The notes: generated from the sequence alone by a model not told the origin. Numbered from the stretch's first letter, positions 47,568 to 62,995 are shown. The stretch is DNA of 64,000 nucleotides from Sandaracinus sp. (GCA_002699025.1 PABA01000008.1:124001-188000); one strand, 5' to 3'. Numbers and translations: made by a program.

Positions 47568-48670
47568 CGCGAGCACACCTGGTCCTGGCGGACGGCACCC
47601 ACTTCGAGGGCATCGCCATCGGCGCCGAAGGCGAGACCGTCGGCGAGGTCGTCTTCACGACCGGCATGACGGGCTACCAGGAGGTGCTCACCGATCCCTC
47701 CTACTGCGGGCAGATCGTCACCATGACGGCGCCGCAGATGGGCAACACGGGGGTCAATGACGAGGATCCGGAGGCCGAGGCGCCGGCCGTGGCGGGCTTC
47801 GTCGTCCACGAGCTGGCGCGGCGGGCGAGCAACTGGCGGATGACCGAGACGCTCGAGGCCTACCTCGCGCGGCACGGCATCGTGGCCATCGCCGGCATCG
47901 ACACCCGGGCGCTCACGCGGCACATCCGCGACCACGGCGCGCAGATGGCGGCCATCGGCACCGGCGAGCTCGAGGCGCTGAAGGAGAAGGCGCGGACGGC
48001 GCCGCCGATGACGGGGCGGGATCTCACGGGCGAGGTCACGGCGAAGGCGCCCTACGAGTGGACCGAGGGGACGGGGCGCTGGGGCGAGGAGCCCGCGAAG
48101 GAGAAGCGCTTCCGGGTCGTGGCCTACGACCTCGGCATCAAGCGGAACATCCTGCGCTGCCTGGTGGACGCGGGCTGCGAGGTGACGGTCGTGCCCTCGT
48201 CGACCTCGGCGGAGGACATCCTCGCGCGGGAGCCGGACGGCGTCTTCCTCTCGAACGGCCCCGGCGACCCGGCGGCGGTCGGCCACGCCATCGAGACGGT
48301 GAAGGGGCTCGTCGGGAAGAAGCCGCTCTTCGGCATCTGCCTCGGCCATCAGCTGCTCTCGCTCGCGCTCGGCGCCAGCACCTACAAGCTGAAGTTCGGC
48401 CACCGGGGCCTGAACCAGCCGGTGAAGGACCTGGCCACCGGGCGCATCGAGATCACGACGCAGAACCACGGCTTCGCCGTCGACCCGAAGTCGCTCCCGG
48501 ACGCGGCGGAGCTGACGCACGTGCACCTGAACGACAACACGTGCATGGGCATCGCGGCGCCGAGCCTCGACGCTTTCAGCGTGCAGTACCACCCGGAGGC
48601 GGCCGCGGGCCCGCACGACTCGCGCTACCTCTTCGAGCGCTTCACGGACGCGATGGAGAAGCGCGGGTGA
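47564..48670 (+). CDS. carA: Carbamoyl-phosphate synthase small subunit
   Basis: A 368-residue glutaminase subunit that supplies ammonia to CarB for carbamoyl phosphate (pyrimidines and arginine). The class I glutamine amidotransferase triad is visible: Cys in FGICLGHQLL, and His and Glu in VQYHPEAAAGPHD. The N-terminal half has the family start DGTHFEGIAIGAEG and FTTGMTGYQE. ATG 47564 overlaps the pyrC stop by 4 bp, and the following lipoprotein overlaps carA by GTGA, so all three are translationally coupled. carB is not in this window. Confidence 0.95.
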   Translation: MTRAHLVLADGTHFEGIAIGAEGETVGEVVFTTGMTGYQEVLTDPSYCGQIVTMTAPQMGNTGVNDEDPEAEAPAVAGFVVHELARRASNWRMTETLEAYLARHGIVAIAGIDTRALTRHIRDHGAQMAAIGTGELEALKEKARTAPPMTGRDLTGEVTAKAPYEWTEGTGRWGEEPAKEKRFRVVAYDLGIKRNILRCLVDAGCEVTVVPSSTSAEDILAREPDGVFLSNGPGDPAAVGHAIETVKGLVGKKPLFGICLGHQLLSLALGASTYKLKFGHRGLNQPVKDLATGRIEITTQNHGFAVDPKSLPDAAELTHVHLNDNTCMGIAAPSLDAFSVQYHPEAAAGPHDSRYLFERFTDAMEKRG

Positions 48671-49080
48671 GGGAGCGGCTCCGCCCGGCGCCGAGGCCCG
48701 GCTCGTCCCGGGTGCCGGCGCCCGCGCAGCTCGCCCTCCCTCTCGCGCTCCTCGCGGGCTGCCCCCAGCCCCTCCCCCACTCCGTCTCCGCGCTCGACGC
48801 GGAGGTCGCCCATGTCGCGGAGGGCGCCGGGCTGGTGGTCACCAACGACGCCTCCGTGACCGTCTGCTACGTCGAGGCGCGCCGGCCGGGCGCCCGCGAG
48901 CGGCCGCGCGACCTCCTCGAGCCCACGGACGTCGTCCTCGCCGGGGAGGAGCGCTCCTTCGCGCTCGATCCGGGGGTCTGGGGCATCACGCTCCTCGACT
49001 GCAACCGCCGCGTCCTCGCGGAGGAGAGCGCGCTCGAGCTCGAGCCGCCGGGGCAGCGCATCCGCCTGACGGACGGCTGA
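48667..49080 (+). CDS. Lipoprotein coupled to carA, function unknown
   Basis: A 137-residue protein starting at GTG 48667, with overlap GTGA at the carA stop. A basic N-terminus leads to a hydrophobic core and lipobox LLAGCPQP. The mature part (about 105 residues) has two further Cys and an immunoglobulin- or PEGA-like beta pattern (TVCYVEARRPG, FALDPGVWGITLLDC). A GTG at 48711 would give a shorter signal peptide. Why an envelope protein should be coupled to a pyrimidine gene is unclear. No function can be assigned. Confidence 0.75.
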   Translation: MRERLRPAPRPGSSRVPAPAQLALPLALLAGCPQPLPHSVSALDAEVAHVAEGAGLVVTNDASVTVCYVEARRPGARERPRDLLEPTDVVLAGEERSFALDPGVWGITLLDCNRRVLAEESALELEPPGQRIRLTDG

Positions 49081-49165
49081 GCGGGACGGCGGAGCGCCTG
49101 AACCGGGCGGCGGAACGGCCCGCCGAATCGACCCGCGGGCCTCGGTCACGGCCCGGGGCGGATCG

Positions 49166-49522
49166 TCAGTCCAGGGCCTCAGAGATGTTGAGCATGGCCA
49201 GGAAGACGATGTAGACGACGACAACGGCCGCCGCCGCGGCGACCAACGCGAGCAAGAGGCCCGCGACCGCGACCGCCACCGTTCGCCGCCCGCGCTTTCG
49301 CTCCGCGACGAGCGAGCCGACGCCGCCGACCAGGCCGACGAGGGCGCCGAGGCCCACGAGCGGGAGGCCGACGCTCACGAAGCCGACGAGGAGCACGGCG
49401 AGGAGCCCGAAGAGCGAGACCACGCCGCCGACGAGGGCCGTGAGCGCGAGGGGGCCGGTCGCCTTCGCCTCCTCGGGCTCGACGGGCTCGCCGCGCGCAT
49501 CCAGCCGCGGCTCCTCCCTCAC
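49166..49522 (-). CDS. Small membrane protein, unknown function
   Basis: A 118-residue protein with a charged N-terminus (REEPRLDARGEPVEPEEAK), then two or three hydrophobic Leu/Val/Gly-rich segments (GPLALTALVGGVVSLFGLL, GLPLVGLGALVGLVG, VAVAVAGLLLALVAAAAAVV). The start is GTG 49522, with AAGG upstream. It follows the lipoprotein at 49535 by 12 bp and is likely in the same operon. No family was recognised. Confidence 0.75.
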   Translation of the reverse strand: MREEPRLDARGEPVEPEEAKATGPLALTALVGGVVSLFGLLAVLLVGFVSVGLPLVGLGALVGLVGGVGSLVAERKRGRRTVAVAVAGLLLALVAAAAAVVVVYIVFLAMLNISEALD

Positions 49523-49534
49523 GCCTTCACCCTC

Positions 49535-50200
49535 TCACTCGGTCGGCTCGAGCGAGGCGACGAGCGCCTCGAAGGCCTCGGCGGCCTGGGCGACGGTGGC
49601 GCTCGGACCGACGAGCTTGAAGAAGACGGGCCCGTTCGGTCCGCGCACGATGGCGCCGAGGAGCCGGTGATCGGGCTGAGGGGTCGAGGGGCCCATCATG
49701 CCGGCGGCGAAGGTGCCCTCCACGTCGAGCGTGTGCACCTCGAGGCCGGACACGGTGCGCGTCTGGGGCTCGGCGTCGACGGCGCCGCCCTCCGACGACT
49801 GGAACTGGCCCTTCCAGCGCTCGAGGTTCGACGCGAGGTCGCCGCCCATACCGGGGAAGTGGAAGACCGTGAGCACGGCCTCGCCGCCCTCCCCCTCCAC
49901 GACGTACTCCCCGTTGCGCATGGGCCGGGAGGGCTCGCGCCAGGTGAGCGGCTCGCGCACCGCCCAGCGGACGCCGGCGAGCTCGGGCGCGTCGGCCGAG
50001 ACCGTGGGCGCCGGCGGGCGCTCGTTCGGCGTCGGCACCGCGGGGTGGTCCGCGGGCGGGTGGCCGGGCGGCATCATGGCGGAGGGAGCGGGCGCCTCGG
50101 CGGTCGGAGCCTCGGGCGTCTCCGGCTCGGACTCGAGGGGCGCCGGCTCCGGGCCGCGGGAGCAGGCGAGGAGGAGGGCGAAGACGAGGGCGCTGCGCAT
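49535..50200 (-). CDS. Lipoprotein with Pro-rich linker, unknown function
   Basis: A 221-residue probable lipoprotein: the signal peptide is MRSALVFALLLACS (Cys 13), followed by a Pro/Glu/Ala-rich linker of about 60 residues. The C-terminal domain (about residues 80-221) starts WREPSRPMRNGEYVVEGEGGEA and contains FHFPGMGG and VSGLEVHTLDVEG. It is reminiscent of small secreted domains of unknown role in myxobacteria. It is upstream of the small membrane protein at 49166. Confidence 0.75.
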   Translation of the reverse strand: MRSALVFALLLACSRGPEPAPLESEPETPEAPTAEAPAPSAMMPPGHPPADHPAVPTPNERPPAPTVSADAPELAGVRWAVREPLTWREPSRPMRNGEYVVEGEGGEAVLTVFHFPGMGGDLASNLERWKGQFQSSEGGAVDAEPQTRTVSGLEVHTLDVEGTFAAGMMGPSTPQPDHRLLGAIVRGPNGPVFFKLVGPSATVAQAAEAFEALVASLEPTE

Positions 50201-50443
50201 CGCTGGCGTTGTACTCCGAGGGGGATGGGGGGCGCCACCGCTGCCCTGGGAAGCCCGGGCGCGAGCGGCTCTCGGGCTGGCGAGGTCCGGCGTCGCGCTG
50301 TGTCAGCGTCCCGCTGTGCTGGTATCGGGTGCTGGCGTCGCGCAGGGGAGACGGGCCGCTCCTCTCCCGAGCGGCGCTCGGGCGACCCCCGTGCCGGCTT
50401 GGTTCGGCTCGACCGTGCGCGCGCCGATGAGGGGGCGTCGCCT
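50201..50443. other. Intergenic stretch, no feature seen
   Basis: This lies between the lipoprotein start and the DUF255 stop. It is GC-rich text without a supported gene, repeat or terminator. Confidence 0.4.
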
Positions 50444-52228
50444 TCAGCGGCGCGGGTCCGCGACCCGCCCAGCGTCGAGGAAGCGCTCCGCGGCCCCCGC
50501 CAGCTCTGCCGGATCGTGGACCGGCAGGGAGCAGGCTTCGTCGTCGCAGAGGTAGGCCGCCGGCTCACCCGGGTACGGGTAGCGGCTGGCGCCGGGCCGG
50601 CCGAGCTCCACGCGGCGGGTGGGCAGCGGCAAGGCGAGCGCCGCCCGATGGAGCGCGGCCGTGCGCGTCTCCTCGGGCCCGACGATGGAGACGCGGAGCC
50701 AGGGCGCCTCGAGCTCCTCGAGCGCGAGCAGGAGCTCCGCGATGCGCCGACCGCGACGCCGGAGCCGCGACCGATCCGCGACCGCCTCGAGGGCCGCCGC
50801 CGCGTCGGCCCGGAGCCCCTCCCCGAGCCCCAGCCGATGGGCGCGGAGGAGGCCGCGGGCGACCACCCCTTGGAGCACGAGCGGGCGCCGCCGCTCCGCC
50901 AGCGCGCCGGCCGCCTCCGGATCCTCCGTGTGGGCGTACCAGCCCCCGTCCGGATGGCGGAGCGCGTCCAGCGCGCGGAGGGTGCGCGCCGCCCGCTCCC
51001 GCCAGACGCCCTCGCCCGTGGCCTCGAGGAGCGCGAGCTCGGCGCGGAGCATCCAGGCCTGGTCGCCCAGGTGGAGCAGCCGGCCTCCCTCCCCGTGGAG
51101 GTAGGCGTCGCCGCGGCGGAGGCGCCCGTCCACGGCCTCGGCGGCGCGCCGGGCCCGCTCGAGCGTGGCTGGGTCGCCGGTGGCGGCGTGAAGCTCCGCG
51201 AGGGCGACGACGAGCCGTCCGTTCCGATCGGCGTAAACGCTCCGATCGACGCGCGGCTGGCCGGCCTCGCGCCGCCGCTCGGCGCCCCAGCCGTAGTAGG
51301 TCTCGCCGGGCGTGTCGGCGTCGAGGTCGGCGTCCTGGCTCGCCCAGAAGGCCCCATCGGGTGCCGTGAGCTGGGCCGCGAGGTAGCGCTCGACCTCGCG
51401 CGCCGGCGCGATCCAGCGGGGCTCTTCGAGGAGCCGGGCCGCCGCCGCGAAGGCGAAGAGCACGTCCGCCTGCACCGGCGCGATCTTCTCGTAGTGCGGC
51501 CGCGTCCAGACGCCGCGGAGCGAGTACTGGTAGGCGCCGCCGTCGACCGGGTCGAGGAGCGCGGCGTGGCCCTCCAGCGTCGGCGCGATGCGCCGGGCCG
51601 CGGCGGCGTCGTCGCGGACGAGGGCCTCGAAGAGCGCGTGCTCGAGGGGCGCCCCATAGGGGTACTTCTGCCGACTCCCCCAGCCGCCCGCGGCGGGATC
51701 GTAGAGGCGCGCGAGCTGGGCCCGGCCGGCCTCGCGGAGCGCGCCGAGGGCGAGGGGCTCGGGCGTCGGCGGATCGGCGTCGACGACCCGCCGACCGGAG
51801 CGCACCGCGCGCAAGAGGCGCAGGAAGCGCGCGGGCGGTCGGTAGCCCCGGAGCGGGAGGGCGACCTCGGCCTCGGGCGTCATGAGCACGGTCGCCGGCC
51901 AGGCGTAGTCCTGGAAGCGCTCGGCGAGGTCCGGCCGCGCGTCGGCGTCGACCCGGACGGCGATCCAGTGGCGGGCGAGGAGGCGACGGACGCGCGGATC
52001 GCCGAAGGTCTCGTCGTTCATGACGTGACACCAGTGGCACCAGCCGGCCTGGACGCTGACGAGGACGTGCTTCCCGCTCCGCCGCGCCTCGGCGAAGGAC
52101 TCGGCGTCCCAGGGCCGCCAGTCGACGGCCGGCGCCGCCGCGACCGAGGCCGGTGCCTCCGCCGCGGAGCCATGGGCGCAGGAGAGGAGGAGGAGCGAGA
52201 GACCGAGCGGGGAGAAGCGGCGCGCCAT
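50444..52228 (-). CDS. DUF255 thioredoxin-domain lipoprotein (YyaL type)
   Basis: A 594-residue protein with a lipoprotein signal (LSLLLLSCAHG) and an N-terminal thioredoxin-like DUF255 domain. QAGWCHWCHVMNDETF (about residues 65-80) is its hallmark, with the WCHWCH double Cys. The rest is an alpha/alpha-barrel like N-acylglucosamine epimerase or a six-hairpin glycosidase (GGAYQYSLRGVWTRPHYEKI, SQDADLDADTPGETYYGW). Family members (YyaL) are implicated in redox or carbohydrate processing, with no settled function. ATG 52228 starts the signal peptide; an in-frame ATG upstream at 52273 is less likely. Confidence 0.85.
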   Translation of the reverse strand: MARRFSPLGLSLLLLSCAHGSAAEAPASVAAAPAVDWRPWDAESFAEARRSGKHVLVSVQAGWCHWCHVMNDETFGDPRVRRLLARHWIAVRVDADARPDLAERFQDYAWPATVLMTPEAEVALPLRGYRPPARFLRLLRAVRSGRRVVDADPPTPEPLALGALREAGRAQLARLYDPAAGGWGSRQKYPYGAPLEHALFEALVRDDAAAARRIAPTLEGHAALLDPVDGGAYQYSLRGVWTRPHYEKIAPVQADVLFAFAAAARLLEEPRWIAPAREVERYLAAQLTAPDGAFWASQDADLDADTPGETYYGWGAERRREAGQPRVDRSVYADRNGRLVVALAELHAATGDPATLERARRAAEAVDGRLRRGDAYLHGEGGRLLHLGDQAWMLRAELALLEATGEGVWRERAARTLRALDALRHPDGGWYAHTEDPEAAGALAERRRPLVLQGVVARGLLRAHRLGLGEGLRADAAAALEAVADRSRLRRRGRRIAELLLALEELEAPWLRVSIVGPEETRTAALHRAALALPLPTRRVELGRPGASRYPYPGEPAAYLCDDEACSLPVHDPAELAGAAERFLDAGRVADPRR

Positions 52229-52480
52229 CGAGAGAGGTACGCGCCAGCGGCCCGTTCGGTTCGGTGGACGCATCCGGAAACGTGCCTCCCTTCCGCCTCG
52301 AGGCTCGAGCTGCCGTCTGGGCTTCGGGCAAGGGCTTCGGGCGAGGGCTTCCCGCTCGAGCTTCCGGCTTGGGTTCGGGCTTCCCGCTCGAGCTCGGGCT
52401 TCCGGCTCGGGCTTCTCGCTCGCGCTGCCCGCTCGCGCTCGGACTCCAGCCGCTCTCGGACGCCCCCGCGCCCGGCTCCC
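52229..52480. repeat. Degenerate minisatellite, 252-bp intergenic
   Basis: From about 52301 to 52445 the text is a run of imperfect GGGCTTCCCGCTCGAG and GGGCTTCGGGC units. It lies in the promoter region of the DUF255 gene and after the SDR stop. No gene is supported. Confidence 0.6.
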
Positions 52481-53242
52481 TCAACAGGCCGTCAGCCCCC
52501 CGTCCACCGTCAGCACGCTCCCCGTCACCCACTGCGCATCCAGCAGGTAGAGCACCGCCTCCGCCACGTCCCGCGGATCCCCCAGCCTCCCCAGCGGGTG
52601 CAGCCCCCGGAGCGCCTCGAGCTGGTCCGCGATCCGCGTCACCGGGTCCTCCGGCATCGCCTCCCCCGGCGCCAGCCGCACCTGCCGGATCATCTGCGTG
52701 TCCACCACCCCCGGCGCCACGGCGTTCACGCGCACCCGCGGCGCGAGCTCCGCCGCGAAGGTCTTCGTCCACGCCACCATCGCCGCCTTCGTCGCCGCGT
52801 ACGCCGCCGTCCCCGGCGCCGGCCGCGCCGCCAGCGTGCTCGTCACGTTCACGATCGCTCCCCGCGACTCCGAGAGCGGCTCCACCGCCGACTGCGCGAG
52901 CATCAGCGGCCCCACGAGGTTCACGTCCAGCTGCTCCCGCAGCGCGTCCTCGCCGATCCCGCCGACCCCCTCGTAGCGCACCACGCCCGCGCACTGCACG
53001 AGCCCGTCCAGGCCCCCGAGCGCGTCCACGGCCTTCCCCACGAGCCGGTCCCGCGCCCGCGCGTGCCGCAGGTCCCCCACGGCCACCCAGACCTTCTTCC
53101 GGTGCGGCTGCGCCACCGCCCGCAGCGCCGCCTCGTCCCGCCCGAAGGCCATCACCCGGTCGCCCCGGCGCGCCAGCGCGTCCACCACCGCCGCGCCGAT
53201 CCCCCGGCTCGCCCCGGTGACCAGATATCGCTTGCCGCTCAT
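52481..53242 (-). CDS. SDR family oxidoreductase
   Basis: A 253-residue classical short-chain dehydrogenase. TGASRGIG binds NADP(H), and NVTSTLAARPAPGTAAYAATKAAM contains the Ser-Tyr-x3-Lys triad (near residues 144-160). The PG-type loop RVNAVAPGVVDTQM is present. The ATG at 53242 overlaps the stop of the FolB-cupin gene (ATGA). Because dihydroneopterin aldolase is its neighbour, a pteridine reductase role like FolM is a reasonable guess, but nothing in the sequence proves the substrate. Confidence 0.88.
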   Translation of the reverse strand: MSGKRYLVTGASRGIGAAVVDALARRGDRVMAFGRDEAALRAVAQPHRKKVWVAVGDLRHARARDRLVGKAVDALGGLDGLVQCAGVVRYEGVGGIGEDALREQLDVNLVGPLMLAQSAVEPLSESRGAIVNVTSTLAARPAPGTAAYAATKAAMVAWTKTFAAELAPRVRVNAVAPGVVDTQMIRQVRLAPGEAMPEDPVTRIADQLEALRGLHPLGRLGDPRDVAEAVLYLLDAQWVTGSVLTVDGGLTAC

Positions 53243-53991
53243 CCCGCCCCCACGATCGGCCCCCAGGGCGGCTCCGGCGCCACGTCCGCCGGCTCCCCCT
53301 CGACCTCGATCTCGTCCTCGGGGATGAAGCGCGGCAGGTCGACGCAGAGGATGCTCTGCCAGCGCTCGCTCGGGTTGTCGTAGCGATGCGCTGCCCCCCG
53401 CGGCCAGCGATGCACGGTCCCCGGCGGCACCTCCGACCCCTGACAGAGCAGCCCCCGCGTGAGCACCATCTCGCTCTCGCGCATCTGCCGGTGCACGTGC
53501 AGCGGGATGCCCTCCCCCGGCGCGATGTTGAGGCGGTAGATCCCCGCGTCCCGCGTCTCGTAGAGCACGTCCACGGAGCCCCAGGGCTTGTCCTCGTGCC
53601 CGATCTCGCACCAGCTCGCCGCCCGCCGGATCGTCAGGCTCGGCGTCGCGAAGCCCTTCAGCGCGCCCGGCTTGGTCAGCGAGACGGCCACCTCGTCCAC
53701 CTGCGCGCCGCGCTCTCCCGGCGCCGGCGGCGCGAGCACGAGCGTGGCGATGGCGTGGGCGGCGGTCTCGAGCAGCCGGAAGCGCCCGCTCCGAAGCAGG
53801 AAGACCACCTGCGAGGCCGTCGCGGCGTAGTCGGCGGTCTCGAAGACGCTCTCCTTGCGGGCGGCGCGCTCCGTGTCGAGCACGAGCTCGAGGTCGACCT
53901 TCAGCGGCTGGGAGGCGTTCCGCTCGTGGGGGTAGAGGCCGACCACGCAGTCGACGTGCAGGCTCTCGATGCGGACGATGTCGCGGTTCAT
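53239..53991 (-). CDS. FolB dihydroneopterin aldolase fused to a cupin
   Basis: Residues 1-125 form a FolB domain: DCVVGLYPHERNASQPLKVDLEL has the position of the FolB Glu, and VSLTKPGALKGF contains the catalytic Lys. This enzyme cleaves dihydroneopterin in folate biosynthesis. The C-terminal 120 residues are a cupin (IPLHVHRQMRESEM with a His/Glu cluster, WPRGAAHRYDN). Such a fusion is not the usual FolB layout. The His pattern of the cupin could hold a metal. It overlaps the SDR gene and follows the DAG lipoprotein at 54098. Confidence 0.85.
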   Translation of the reverse strand: MNRDIVRIESLHVDCVVGLYPHERNASQPLKVDLELVLDTERAARKESVFETADYAATASQVVFLLRSGRFRLLETAAHAIATLVLAPPAPGERGAQVDEVAVSLTKPGALKGFATPSLTIRRAASWCEIGHEDKPWGSVDVLYETRDAGIYRLNIAPGEGIPLHVHRQMRESEMVLTRGLLCQGSEVPPGTVHRWPRGAAHRYDNPSERWQSILCVDLPRFIPEDEIEVEGEPADVAPEPPWGPIVGAG

Positions 53992-54097
53992 GAATGCTCT
54001 CGGGCGGGCGCGTGCCTCCGTGGAGACGCGCGAGGAGCGCGAACGCTACCGCAGCCGGCCCGAACGGGCGACGCCGGCGGCCTTCTCATGGAGCGCC

Positions 54098-55093
54098 CTA
54101 CGGAACCACGACCGTGTAGAGCTCGCTCACGCTCTGGGGCATGAGCGGCTCGTCCTCGGGGAGCGTCTGCCCGTTGTCGAAGGCGGTCCCGTTGTTGTTC
54201 GTGATGCGGGCGAACATCGCCACCGTGTCCCCGCTCGCGGCGCCCAGCGCGCTCAGCCGGATGCGCGTCTCGCAGGCCTCCGTACCGCAGACGGCCGGCG
54301 CCTCGCTCCCGTTGATCCACGCGAAGTCCGCCACGTCGCTCGCCACGTCCCGCCAGCCGATGCGCTCGTCGAAGCCGTCGACCTGCTCGCTCATGCCGCG
54401 CGTGCCCCAGGCGTAGTCCGTGAGGAAGCCCGCGGGCGTCAGGTAGCCGGCGCTGATCGCGTCGTCGAGCGCGCCGGCCCCATCCGTCAGCGTCGTCAGG
54501 TCCGCCACGCCCACCGTCGCGTCGGCGAGGTCGGCGTCGACGTAGAGCACGATCCCGTTCACCTCCGCGCCCGCCTCCCCCTCGACGATCCCCTCGATGC
54601 CCACGTAGAGCCAGGTCCCGTCCGTGAACGCGCGCAGCGTGCGGAGCTCGTTGCCCGCCCAGCCGGTCGGCTCGCCGTTCATCGCGACGGGGACGCCCGC
54701 CCACTCCGTCGCGCCGATGGTCCCGTCGATCGTCACGCTCGGCGTGCCGCCGCCCGCGTCCGTGCCCGCGTCCTCCATCGCGCCGGCGTCCGTCCCCGCG
54801 TCCTCCATCGCGCCCGCGTCGTCCGCCCCGGCGTCCGCCCCCGCGTCCAGCTCACCGGCGTCCAGGCCGCCACCGTCCACGCCCGCGTCCTCGCCGCCCG
54901 CGTCCATCGCCGGCAGCCCACCGTCGCGCGCGCCGGCGTCCTCGCGCCAGGCCCCGCCGTCCTCCATGGGGCCCGCGTCGACCTCGCCGCCCCCGGCGTC
55001 CCGGCCCGCGTCCCTGCTCCCGCCGCCACCGTTCGCCGCGCAGGCGCCCAGCAAGAGGCAGCTCATCACGATCCCCGAGATCGTCTTGCCCAT
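54098..55093 (-). CDS. DAG-linker lipoprotein, C-terminal beta domain
   Basis: A 331-residue probable lipoprotein with lipobox CLLLGACAANG, then about 95 residues of DAG repeats (MEDAGTDAGAMEDAGTDAG). The C-terminal region (VTIDGTIGATEWAGVP, IGWRDVASDVADFAWING) resembles the carbohydrate-binding-like or CBM9-type domains of secreted proteins; the likeness is structural guesswork. ATG 55093 was chosen over a GTG two codons earlier. It is a good candidate for a surface protein. Confidence 0.8.
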   Translation of the reverse strand: MGKTISGIVMSCLLLGACAANGGGGSRDAGRDAGGGEVDAGPMEDGGAWREDAGARDGGLPAMDAGGEDAGVDGGGLDAGELDAGADAGADDAGAMEDAGTDAGAMEDAGTDAGGGTPSVTIDGTIGATEWAGVPVAMNGEPTGWAGNELRTLRAFTDGTWLYVGIEGIVEGEAGAEVNGIVLYVDADLADATVGVADLTTLTDGAGALDDAISAGYLTPAGFLTDYAWGTRGMSEQVDGFDERIGWRDVASDVADFAWINGSEAPAVCGTEACETRIRLSALGAASGDTVAMFARITNNNGTAFDNGQTLPEDEPLMPQSVSELYTVVVP

Positions 55094-55236
55094 GTTCACC
55101 CCAGCTCTCCGACGCCGCCGCCCCGTCCCGCGGAAGCCGCCCGCCCGAGGGCTGCTCCCCCCGACGGGGGCTGCTAACGTAGCGCGTTCCGTAGGGCCCG
55201 GGCACCCCGCCCGGGCTCGTCACCCATCATAGAGTC

Positions 55237-56589
55237 ATGACCCGAGAAAACACCCTCTCGCATCCCTCCGCCGACGTCCAGCCTCCGCGCGGCTCGGCGG
55301 CGGCGCGAGACGACGCCCACGCCCCCGATCCGGGCGCCGCCTTCCGCAAGGTGCCCCGCACGGGCGTCATCTACGTCAGCGTCGAGGCACAGAAGCGCGG
55401 CTTCGGCTTCGGCGCCGAGGGCTGGTGCAACCTCGGGCAGGGGCAGCCGGACACGGGCGACCTCCCCGGCGCGCCGGCGCGCGTCCGCCACATCGACATC
55501 GAGCAGGCCGACCTGGACTACGCCCCCGTGCCCGGCCTCTGGGAGCTCCGCGAGGCCGTCGCCGGCCTCTACAACCGGCTCTTCCGCCGCGGCATGCCGA
55601 GCCAGTACAGCGCCGAGAACGTCGCCATCTGCGGCGGCGGGCGCGTCGCCATCATGCGCACCTGCGCGGCCGTGGCCCCCGTCCACCTCGGCCACTTCCT
55701 CCCGGACTACACGGCCTACGAGGAGCTCCTCGACGTCTTCCGGCGCTTCCAGCCCATCCCCATCCTCCTCGACCCGGACAAGGGCTACGCCTTCAGCACC
55801 GAGGACCTCCGCCGCGAGATCAACGGCCGCGGGCTCGGCGCCATCCTCATGAGCAACCCCTGCAACCCCACCGGCAAGGCCATCGCCGGCGACCAGCTCG
55901 CGGCCTTCGTCGGCGCCGCCCGGGGGCTCGGCTGCGCCCTGCTCCTCGACGAGTTCTACTCGCACTACGTCTGGAGCCAGGACCCCGAGGACGAGGACGC
56001 CGACCCGCCCATCGTCAGCGCCGCCCAGTACGTCGAGGACGTGAACCGCGACCCGGTCGTCGTCTTCGACGGGCTCACGAAGAACTGGCGCTACCCGGGC
56101 TTCCGGGTCTCCTGGATCGTCGGCCCCAAGCACGTCATCGAGTCCGCCGCGAGCGCCGGCTCCTTCCTCGACGGGGGCGGCTCGGCGCCCATGCAGCGCG
56201 CCGCCATCCCGCTCCTCGACACGGACCACACGCTGGCCGAGACGCGCGCCATCCGCGCCGCCTTCCAGCCCAAGCGCGACCTCCTCGTACGGAAGCTCCG
56301 CGAGATCGGCGTCCGCTTCGACCTCGAGCCCGAGGGCACCTTCTACGCCTGGGGCAACCTGAAGGACCTCCCGCCCTCGCTCCGCCACGGCGAGGACTTC
56401 TTCCAGGCGGCCCTGGACCGGAAGGTCATCTGCGTGCCCGGGCACTTCTTCGACGTGAACCCGGGCAAGCGCCGCATGGGCCGCCCCTCGCGCTTCCGCC
56501 ACCACGTGCGTTTCAGCTTCGGCCCCTCCATCGAGGTGCTGGACGAGGCCACGGACCGCCTCGCCGAGATGGTCCGCTCCGCGCGCTGA
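55237..56589 (+). CDS. Class I/II PLP-dependent aminotransferase
   Basis: A 450-residue fold type I aminotransferase. WCNLGQGQPDTGDLPG is the N-terminal substrate loop, GGGRVAIMRTCAA and MSNPCNPTGK are core motifs, DEFYSHYVW contains the PLP-pyridine Asp, and the Schiff-base Lys is in DGLTKNWRYPGFRVSW. The first 40 residues form a disordered tail. The substrate could be an aromatic or aspartate-type amino acid. There is a weak stem (GTCGGGA/TTCCGAC, 56590-56609) just after the stop. Confidence 0.88.
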   Translation: MTRENTLSHPSADVQPPRGSAAARDDAHAPDPGAAFRKVPRTGVIYVSVEAQKRGFGFGAEGWCNLGQGQPDTGDLPGAPARVRHIDIEQADLDYAPVPGLWELREAVAGLYNRLFRRGMPSQYSAENVAICGGGRVAIMRTCAAVAPVHLGHFLPDYTAYEELLDVFRRFQPIPILLDPDKGYAFSTEDLRREINGRGLGAILMSNPCNPTGKAIAGDQLAAFVGAARGLGCALLLDEFYSHYVWSQDPEDEDADPPIVSAAQYVEDVNRDPVVVFDGLTKNWRYPGFRVSWIVGPKHVIESAASAGSFLDGGGSAPMQRAAIPLLDTDHTLAETRAIRAAFQPKRDLLVRKLREIGVRFDLEPEGTFYAWGNLKDLPPSLRHGEDFFQAALDRKVICVPGHFFDVNPGKRRMGRPSRFRHHVRFSFGPSIEVLDEATDRLAEMVRSAR

Positions 56590-56709
56590 GTCGGGAGGCC
56601 ACTTCCGACCTTTCCACGCCCGAAGCCCACCCGCCACCACGAAGGGCGAATCATTGCGTGATTTCGGACGCTTGCGCAGATTCGGAGCCCCGCTTCACCC
56701 TGAGCGCAA

Positions 56710-56738
56710 TTAACCCTGGACGGATTCTCTATTGTAAT
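56710..56738 (+). promoter_or_regulatory. Candidate sigma-70 promoter of the giant MopE gene
   Basis: TTAACC at 56710-56715, a 17-bp spacer, and TGTAAT at 56733-56738 (5 of 6 match) stand in an AT-richer patch. The predicted start near 56745 leaves a 40-nt leader with a purine-rich ribosome site (GGAAGAGGGGGGAGG) before ATG 56786. Confidence 0.6.
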
Positions 56739-56785
56739 TTTCTAACGCCACGGCAATATTCGCCCTTGGAAGAGGGGGGAGGCCG

Positions 56786-62991
<6,206 letters not shown>

Positions 62992-62995
<4 letters not shown>

